Assembly: GCF_007995245.1 (NCBI RefSeq)
Contig: NZ_VCBA01000022.1
Span: 20,389-84,388 of the forward strand
From: Tateyamaria sp. syn59
GTDB taxonomy: Bacteria > Pseudomonadota > Alphaproteobacteria > Rhodobacterales > Rhodobacteraceae
Length of the DNA stretch: 64,000 nt
Direction: 5' to 3'
The notes under the pieces are model-generated. The model was not told where the DNA came from, did no database searches, and worked only from the letters and a program-made list of their open reading frames with translations. The position numbers were made by a program, and so were the translations under genes. Shown piece by piece: positions 58,630-64,000 of the stretch. Positions within the stretch are counted from its first letter, which is position 1; each line of letters begins with the position of its first letter.

Positions 58630-60143
58630 CGAACCCCCTGTACGATGCGTTGTTCGGGCAGCATGCGGGGCAATCGACGCCGTTTCTGCATCTGGCGGAC
58701 GGTCAGGGTCTGAGCCATGCGGAGTTTTTGGAGCAGGCGGCGCAGTTTGCGCATGTGCTGACGGATGCGGGGCTGGTGCCCGGTGATCGGCTGGCGGCGC
58801 AGGTGCATAAGTCGCCGGAGGCGCTGGCGCTTTATGCGGCCTGTGTGCAGGCGGGCGTGATCTTTCTGCCGTTGAACACAGGGTACACCACGGACGAGCT
58901 GTCCTACTTCATCGAGGACAGTGGGGCGAAGCTGGTGGTGTGCGATGGCGCGGCCATGGAGTCGCTGCGCGCGGTTACTGATCCGTTGGGCGCGGCGCTG
59001 ATGTCTCTGAATGCGGATGGGACGGGCAGCTTGGCGGAGGCGGCAGCCTCGAAGGCGGTCACCTATCCCACCGTGGCGCGGGACGGGGGTGATCTGGCGG
59101 CGTTTCTCTATACCTCGGGCACGACGGGCCGGTCGAAGGGGGCGATGCTGTCGCAGGACAATCTGCTGTCCAATGCGCGGACGCTGGCGGAGCATTGGCG
59201 GTTTGATGCAAGCGATGTGCTGCTGCACGCCTTGCCCATCTTTCACACCCATGGGCTGTTTGTGGCGACGAACATCACCCTGCTGGCCGGGGGCGCGATG
59301 ATCTTTCTGCCGAAGTTCGACACCGATCAGATGATTTCGCATCTGCCGCAGGCCACGGCGATGATGGGCGTGCCGACATTTTACACCCGCCTCTTGTCGG
59401 ACGCGCGGCTGACCCGCGATCTGGTGGGGCATATGCGGCTGTTCGTGTCGGGCAGTGCGCCGCTGCTTGCCGATACGCATACGGAGTTCGAGGCGCGCAC
59501 GGGGCATCGCATTCTGGAACGGTACGGTATGACCGAGACGAATATGAACACCTCGAACCCCTATGACGGCGAGCGGCGGGCCGGGACCGTGGGGATGCCG
59601 CTGCCGGGGGTGGAACTGAAGGTGACGGACCGTGCGAGCGGTGAGCCTGTGGCCGACGGAGAGGTGGGTCTGATCGAGGTGCGGGGGCCGAATGTCTTTC
59701 AGGGCTACTGGAAGATGCCGGAAAAGACTGCTGCCGAGTTGCGCGCAGACGGGTTTTTCATCACGGGCGATCTGGGGAAGATCGACGCCGACGGGTATGT
59801 GCACATTGTGGGCCGCGACAAGGATCTGATCATCTCGGGCGGCTACAACATTTATCCCAAGGAGATCGAGCTGGTGCTGGATGACCAGCCCGGTGTGCTG
59901 GAAAGTGCGGTCATCGGCGTGCCGCATGGTGATTTTGGCGAGACGGTCGTTGGGCTGATCGTGCCGGTGGCGGGTGAGACGCCGGATGTTGACGGGATCA
60001 AGGCTGCTGCTGCGGCGTCATTGGCGCGGTTCAAGCATCCGCGTGCTTTGATCGTTGTCGATGAATTGCCGCGCAACACGATGGGCAAGGTGCAGAAGAG
60101 CTTGCTGCGGGAGGCGCACAAGGATCTGTTTGTGCCGACCTGA
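58626..60143 (+). CDS. matB: Malonyl-CoA synthetase
   Basis: The 505-residue ANL-family ligase has the P-loop LYTSGTTGRSKGAMLSQDNL (about 160-179), HALPIFHTHGLFVATNITLLAGG, RYGMTETNMNTSNPYDGERRAGTVG with the malonate-type loop after TETNM, and the hinge DLGKIDADGYVHIVGRDKDLIISGGYNIYPKEIE, ending with the catalytic Lys in NTMGKVQKSLL. It makes malonyl-CoA from malonate, ATP and CoA for MatA. It ends 2 bp before the convergent GntR gene. Confidence 0.93.
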   Translation: MTNPLYDALFGQHAGQSTPFLHLADGQGLSHAEFLEQAAQFAHVLTDAGLVPGDRLAAQVHKSPEALALYAACVQAGVIFLPLNTGYTTDELSYFIEDSGAKLVVCDGAAMESLRAVTDPLGAALMSLNADGTGSLAEAAASKAVTYPTVARDGGDLAAFLYTSGTTGRSKGAMLSQDNLLSNARTLAEHWRFDASDVLLHALPIFHTHGLFVATNITLLAGGAMIFLPKFDTDQMISHLPQATAMMGVPTFYTRLLSDARLTRDLVGHMRLFVSGSAPLLADTHTEFEARTGHRILERYGMTETNMNTSNPYDGERRAGTVGMPLPGVELKVTDRASGEPVADGEVGLIEVRGPNVFQGYWKMPEKTAAELRADGFFITGDLGKIDADGYVHIVGRDKDLIISGGYNIYPKEIELVLDDQPGVLESAVIGVPHGDFGETVVGLIVPVAGETPDVDGIKAAAAASLARFKHPRALIVVDELPRNTMGKVQKSLLREAHKDLFVPT

Positions 60144-60145
60144 GT

Positions 60146-60817
60146 TCAGGCTGCGTCGTCCGCCCCGAATGCCTTCATGTGGGCGGTGAACTTGTTCAGC
60201 ATGTGCTGTTTCATGAGCGCGCCCAGGCCCTCGGCGTCGCGGGCGTGCAGTTTTTCCATCATCTGTTCATGTTCCGCGATGGCCTGCGACCAGCGTTCAT
60301 CCGACAGGTTCACCATGAAGCGCGCCCGGCGCACGCGGACGGCGAGCATGCGGTGGTGTGCTTCGAGCACGTCGTTTTGCGCGCCCTCGATCAGGGCGTT
60401 GTGGATGTCCTGGTTGGCCTGGAAATAGGCCTGCCTGTCGCGCGCCTTGTAGGCGGCGATCATGTCGTCGTGCCGCTGGGCGATCCGCGCGATGGCGTCG
60501 TCGTCCATATGCGTGCAGGCCTGCTCGCCTGCGAGTTGTTCGAGGACTGCGATCAGGGGGAAGGTGTTTTCCAGCTCTTGCCGCGTCACCTCGGTCACGC
60601 GGGCGCCCCGGTTGGCCTGCAGTTCGACCAGCCCTTCTGAGGCGAGTACCTTGAGCGCTTCGCGCAGGGGCGTGCGGGAGACGCCGAAGGAGGCGCAGAG
60701 GTCTTTTTCCGGCACTTTCTCTCCGGGTTTCAGCGCGTCTTCGACCACGAGGTCGCGGAGCCGTTCCACGAGTTCTTCGTGCAGTGTCGGGCGTTTGATG
60801 CTTTGGGTCAGGTTCAT
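60146..60817 (-). CDS. GntR-family (FCD) transcriptional regulator
   Basis: The 223-residue protein has a GntR winged helix (residues about 10-78, with CASFGVSRTPLREALKVLASEGLVEL) and an FCD domain (FQANQDIHNALIEGAQNDVLEAHHRML; AIAEHEQMMEKLHARD). It lies 9 bp after the FAD/Fe-S oxidase gene and is cotranscribed with it, so it more likely controls that oxidase and the divergent aminotransferase than the malonate genes. A candidate operator is at 63763-63780. AGGAT precedes the ATG. Confidence 0.88.
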   Translation of the reverse strand: MNLTQSIKRPTLHEELVERLRDLVVEDALKPGEKVPEKDLCASFGVSRTPLREALKVLASEGLVELQANRGARVTEVTRQELENTFPLIAVLEQLAGEQACTHMDDDAIARIAQRHDDMIAAYKARDRQAYFQANQDIHNALIEGAQNDVLEAHHRMLAVRVRRARFMVNLSDERWSQAIAEHEQMMEKLHARDAEGLGALMKQHMLNKFTAHMKAFGADDAA

Positions 60818-60826
60818 GTCGGTATC

Positions 60827-63700
60827 CTAGCCATCAAGTGCCTGTTCCAGCAAGCGTGCGACGTGCATTGGCCTGCGCGGCGTGCCGTCGGTGATCTGGT
60901 GGCGGCAGGAGGTGCCGTCGGCGACGATGATTGCGTCCTCTGGTGCTGCGTCGAGCGCCGGGAAGAGGTCGAGCCCGGCCATCTTGAGCGAGACGTCGAT
61001 GGTGTCGGGGGCGTAGCCGAACGCACCGGCCATGCCGCAGCAGCTGGTTTCGATCATGTGCACCTGCGCGTCGGGGATCTGGCCGAGGAGGTCGAGCATG
61101 GGGGTGACGGCCGCGTGTGCCTTCTGGTGGCAGTGGCCGTGGACGTGGATCGGGCGGTTCAGGGGTTTGAGGGGGAGCGCGGGGGCGGTGATCAGGAATT
61201 CCTCGAACGTCTTGGCGTTGTCGGCGAGCGCCTGAGCGTCGGGGCCGGGGCAGAGGGCGAGGAATTCATCGCGGAAGGTGAGGATGGAGGAGGGTTCGAG
61301 CCCGACAATGGGGGTGCCGCTGGCGATGGCGTCGCGGGTGGCGTCGATGACGCGCTGTGCTTCAGCACGGGCTTCGTCCACGCAGCCGGTGGCAAGGAGT
61401 GTGCGGCCGCAGTCGAGGTTGGTGCCTGAGCCGTCGTTTGCCACTGCGACGCGCAACCCGGCGGCGCGCATGACCTTGATCGCGGCGCGGAGGTTTTCGG
61501 GTTCGAAATAGCGGTTGAAGACGTCGGCGAAGAGGAGAACGTCGGGGTTTTGATCCTGCGCCTCGTCATCGCGGAAGGGGTTCGCGGACCAGATGGGCAG
61601 GTCGCGGCGGTGGGACACGCCGGTGAGACGTTCGGTGAGTTTGCGGACCGGGCCGATCTTGTTGCGCAGGTTCATCAGCCACGCGACCCGTGCGGCCCGA
61701 GGGGCGTAGCGGGGCAGGTGGGCGACCAGCTTGTCCGCGAAGGAGAGGCCGTTTTCGCGGCGGCGGGCGGCGAGCACTTCGATCTTCATCCGGGCCATGT
61801 CGACGCCGGTGGGGCATTCGCGGCGGCAGGCCTTGCACGAGACGCAGTATTTCATCGTGTCGGCCATCGCGTCCGAGGTCAGGCCGCCGGGCATCTGGCC
61901 GCTGATGGCGAAGCGCAGCGTGTTCGCGCGCCCGCGCGTGGCGTCCCGTTCGTTGCGGGTGGCGCGGAAGGAGGGGCACATGACGCCGCCCTTCAATTTG
62001 CGGCAGGCGCCGTTGTTGTTGCACATCTCCACGGCGCCCTGAAACCCACCCGCAGCACCCGGCCAGGCCGACCAGTCGAGGGCGGTGTCGAACTCGGGCA
62101 CTTCGTAATTGGGGCCGTAGCGGAAGACGCGGCGGTCATCCATGGCGGGGGCATGCACGATCTTGCCCGGGTTCATCAGGCCGGTGGGGTCAAAGCGGGC
62201 CTTTACCTCTTCGAACGCCGAGACGATGCGGGGGCCGAACATCTTTTCGTGGAATTCGGAGCGCACGATGCCATCGCCATGTTCGCCGGAATGCGAACCC
62301 TTGTAGTGTTTGACGAGGTCGAAGCATGCCTCGGCAATGGCGCGCATGGTTTTGACGTCCTTGTCCTGACGCATGTTCAGGACGGGGCGCACGTGCAGAC
62401 AGCCGACGGAGGCGTGGGCGTACCATGTCCCCTTGGTGCCGTGGCGGGCGAAGATGTCGGTGAGCCCTTGGGTGTATTCCGCAAGGTCTGGCAGGGCGAC
62501 GGCGCAATCCTCGACAAAGGAGATGGGTTTGCCTGCCTCTTTCATCGACATCATCACGTTGAGGCCGGATTTGCGGTATTCGGCGATGGCGTTTTGCAGG
62601 TTCGGATCGCTGACGGGCACGACACCGCCCCAGTATGGGCCTGTTTCGGAGAAGGCAAAGCCCAGATCGCCCATGAGGTCGGCGAGTTGCGTGAGTTTGG
62701 CGGCGTTTGCGGCGGCGTCCCCTTCGGCGAATTCGACAAGCAGGAGGGCGGCGGGGTCGCCTTCGACAAAGGCTTCGATGGTTTTGGCGAAAAGCGGGAT
62801 GTCGCGCCCGAGGGCGATCATCGTGTCATCGATCAACTCGACCGCTTGCGGGTCGAGCGTCACGAGGTGTTGAGCAGCATCCATTGCCGCGTAGAAGGTG
62901 GGGAAGTGGCAGATGCCCAGCACCTTTTCGCCCGGCAGGTGCGCGAGGCTGAGGTCGAGTTCGGTGAAGTAGGCCAGCGTGCCTTCGGACCCCACGAGCA
63001 GGTGGGCCATGTTCACGTCATTGCCGGTGAGCGCGTCGATGTTGTAGCCGCCGACGCGGCGCTGGACCTTGGGGAAACGGGCGTCGATTTCGTCTGCTTC
63101 GCGCTGGCCGAGGGCGCGCATGTCACCGACCAGATCGGCATAGGGGCCGGGTGCAGGGTCGGCGCCGTTGAAGCGGGCGCGCGTGCCATCGGGGAGAATC
63201 GCCGAGATCGCGCGCACGTTGTCGCGCATGATGCCGTAGCGCAGGGATTTGCCGCCCGAGGAGTTGTTGGCGGCCATGCCGCCCAGCGTGCAGCGCGAGG
63301 CGGTGGAGGGATCGACCGGGAACCACAAGCCGTGCGGCTTCAGGGCGCGGTTCAATTCATCCAACACGACACCGGGCTGCACCTTGGCGGTCAGTTTTTC
63401 GGGGTCGATGTCGATGATCTTGTTCAGGTGGTTCGTGTTGTCGAGCACCACGGCACGGTTGACCGTTTGACCGCATTGCGAGGTGCCGCCGCCGCGTGGC
63501 AGGACGGGTGTTTCTTCCTCTCGCGCGATCTGCATGACGGCTTCGACATCGGCCTCTGACCGGGGCAAAACGACCGCTTCTGGTACCATTTGATAGATGG
63601 AGGCGTCGGTGGCGTATCGTGCGCGGCTGGCGGGATCCGCCATGACCTCACCTTGCGCGGCTGATGCCAAGCGTCTGAAAAGATGCGTGTTTTCGCGCAT
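60827..63700 (-). CDS. FAD-linked oxidase with C-terminal Fe-S and CCG domains (D-2-hydroxyacid dehydrogenase type)
   Basis: The 957-residue protein joins an FAD_binding_4 domain (PRGGGTSQCGQTVNRAVVLDNTNHLNKII, about 75-105), an FAD-oxidase C-terminal domain, a ferredoxin-like region with CVSCKACRRECP (about 619-630), and a C-terminal CCG domain ending SCCGMAGAFGY (about 885). It resembles YdiJ and large D-lactate/D-2-hydroxyglutarate dehydrogenases, which oxidise D-2-hydroxyacids and pass electrons to the quinone pool. I chose the ATG at 63700; a TTG at 63721 overlaps the GGAGG ribosome-binding site itself. It shares a promoter region with a glyoxylate-type aminotransferase, so a 2-hydroxyacid of serine/glycerate metabolism is a possible substrate. 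Confidence 0.85.
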   Translation of the reverse strand: MRENTHLFRRLASAAQGEVMADPASRARYATDASIYQMVPEAVVLPRSEADVEAVMQIAREEETPVLPRGGGTSQCGQTVNRAVVLDNTNHLNKIIDIDPEKLTAKVQPGVVLDELNRALKPHGLWFPVDPSTASRCTLGGMAANNSSGGKSLRYGIMRDNVRAISAILPDGTRARFNGADPAPGPYADLVGDMRALGQREADEIDARFPKVQRRVGGYNIDALTGNDVNMAHLLVGSEGTLAYFTELDLSLAHLPGEKVLGICHFPTFYAAMDAAQHLVTLDPQAVELIDDTMIALGRDIPLFAKTIEAFVEGDPAALLLVEFAEGDAAANAAKLTQLADLMGDLGFAFSETGPYWGGVVPVSDPNLQNAIAEYRKSGLNVMMSMKEAGKPISFVEDCAVALPDLAEYTQGLTDIFARHGTKGTWYAHASVGCLHVRPVLNMRQDKDVKTMRAIAEACFDLVKHYKGSHSGEHGDGIVRSEFHEKMFGPRIVSAFEEVKARFDPTGLMNPGKIVHAPAMDDRRVFRYGPNYEVPEFDTALDWSAWPGAAGGFQGAVEMCNNNGACRKLKGGVMCPSFRATRNERDATRGRANTLRFAISGQMPGGLTSDAMADTMKYCVSCKACRRECPTGVDMARMKIEVLAARRRENGLSFADKLVAHLPRYAPRAARVAWLMNLRNKIGPVRKLTERLTGVSHRRDLPIWSANPFRDDEAQDQNPDVLLFADVFNRYFEPENLRAAIKVMRAAGLRVAVANDGSGTNLDCGRTLLATGCVDEARAEAQRVIDATRDAIASGTPIVGLEPSSILTFRDEFLALCPGPDAQALADNAKTFEEFLITAPALPLKPLNRPIHVHGHCHQKAHAAVTPMLDLLGQIPDAQVHMIETSCCGMAGAFGYAPDTIDVSLKMAGLDLFPALDAAPEDAIIVADGTSCRHQITDGTPRRPMHVARLLEQALDG

Positions 63701-63755
63701 GTGTTCTATGTAACCTCCCAATCCCGGCCCGTTCTAGGGGGCTTCAAGATTTTGC

Positions 63756-63780
63756 TTGACTGAATAATGAATTCATAATT
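63756..63780. promoter_or_regulatory. Palindromic operator and -35 element between divergent oxidase and aminotransferase genes
   Basis: ATGAATTCAT (63767-63776) is a perfect palindrome within an 18-bp near-perfect one (63763-63780, one mismatched pair). It immediately follows TTGACT (63756-63761), a -35-like hexamer on the plus strand. This is typical of FCD-GntR operators, and a gntR gene is in the divergent operon. The -10 is not clear. Confidence 0.55.
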
Positions 63781-63840
63781 ACGTTTTTTGCAACAGCTAA
63801 TCGCGTCGGGCAAACGGCGCATTTCGGGAGGATACTATCC

Positions 63841-64000
63841 ATGCGCCAGGCTGGCCGACATTTCCTGCAAATTCCGGGGCCGAGTGCGGTGCCAGACCGT
63901 ATCCTGCGTGCCATCAGCGCGCAGACCATTGACCATCGCGGCCCGGATTTTGCCGAGGTGGGCAAGATGGCGCTGGAGGGGATGAAGAGCATCTTCAAGA
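63841..64000 (+). CDS. Class V aminotransferase, serine-glyoxylate type, 3' truncated
   Basis: Only the first 53 residues are in the window. They start MRQAGRHFLQIPGPSAVPDRIL and continue SAQTIDHRGPDFAEVGKMAL, the N-terminal signature of serine-glyoxylate and related alanine/aspartate-glyoxylate aminotransferases. These PLP enzymes convert glyoxylate to glycine using an amino acid donor. GGGAGGAT precedes the ATG by about 8 bases. The donor amino acid cannot be judged from this fragment. Confidence 0.8.
   Translation, partial: MRQAGRHFLQIPGPSAVPDRILRAISAQTIDHRGPDFAEVGKMALEGMKSIFK

Noticed and set aside
61550..63559. A 669-codon plus-strand open frame antisense to the FAD/Fe-S oxidase
   Set aside because: It is Val/Gly/His-rich shadow sequence without motifs; the minus-strand frame has intact FAD and Fe-S signatures.
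1..64000. CRISPR arrays, tRNA/rRNA genes, insertion sequences
   Set aside because: Reading for repeat-spacer periodicity, tRNA cloverleaf ends, rRNA cores and transposase motifs with terminal repeats gave none; the only regular repeats are the iterons around repA.

Overview
The window is G+C-rich DNA from an alphaproteobacterium, most likely a marine Rhodobacterales (Roseobacter-type) bacterium. The main clues are a PF10134-type RepA replication initiator with iterons, a RepA/RepB-style ParAB partition pair, tripartite tricarboxylate and TRAP transporters, a class I PHA synthase operon, and codon usage rich in G/C at third positions. Because a plasmid-type initiator, iterons and partition genes lie inside it, the window is probably part of a large extrachromosomal replicon or chromid, or a chromosomal region with an integrated one. 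No rRNA, tRNA, CRISPR array or intact insertion sequence was seen.

Layout. 1-2.7 kb: the end of a glutamate-synthase-like/glutamine-synthetase-like operon (mgsC/glxD-glnT or gmaS type). 2.7-13.4 kb: surface polysaccharide genes, comprising dTDP-3-amino-sugar synthesis (FdtA/FdtB-like, a sugar-type GNAT), two GT2 and one GT61 glycosyltransferases, an MsbA-like exporter, and a translationally coupled small exported protein, PAPS-type sulfotransferase and arylsulfotransferase-like protein. 13.7-18.5 kb: a DUF4185 lipoprotein, a DUF2723 GT-C-like membrane protein and an AsmA-like protein. 19-24.6 kb: HAD-UbiA, GtrA, DprE1-like, DprE2-like and a polytopic membrane protein, which together look like a mycobacterial-style polyprenyl-phosphoryl-D-arabinose module. 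An OpgD/G-like protein (24.7-26.3 kb) and a CcdAB toxin-antitoxin pair follow.

27.2-35.5 kb: one tightly overlapped operon of a carbamate-kinase-like gene and a V/A-type ATPase (B-D-I-K-E-DUF2764-A), preceded by a perfect FNR-like palindrome spaced correctly from a plausible -10 box. 37.5-39 kb: the replication region (repA with direct and inverted iterons and an AT-richer stretch). 39.1-44.2 kb: phaC-fabI-(MaoC/PTA fusion)-ackA. 44.4-46.6 kb: parAB. The strand G/C bias flips from C-rich to G-rich inside ackA at about 43.3-43.45 kb, independent of gene direction, as expected near a replication origin.

46.6-64 kb: catabolic modules. A LacI regulator lies next to TctABC-type uptake genes, a CoA-acylating aldehyde dehydrogenase and an acyl-CoA ligase (sulfoacetate SauST-like). 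A GntR regulator diverges from a malonate operon in the order matP-Q-M-A-B. A FAD/Fe-S oxidase and second GntR diverge from a serine-glyoxylate-type aminotransferase that runs off the window. In both transport operons the solute-binding-protein gene is followed by a strong hairpin, probably setting excess binding protein over downstream products.

The most striking system is the combination of a complete-looking D-arabinose donor pathway with a DUF4185 protein (a family containing endo-D-arabinanases) and sulfotransferases. It suggests a possibly sulfated D-arabinan-containing surface glycan in a marine alphaproteobacterium.
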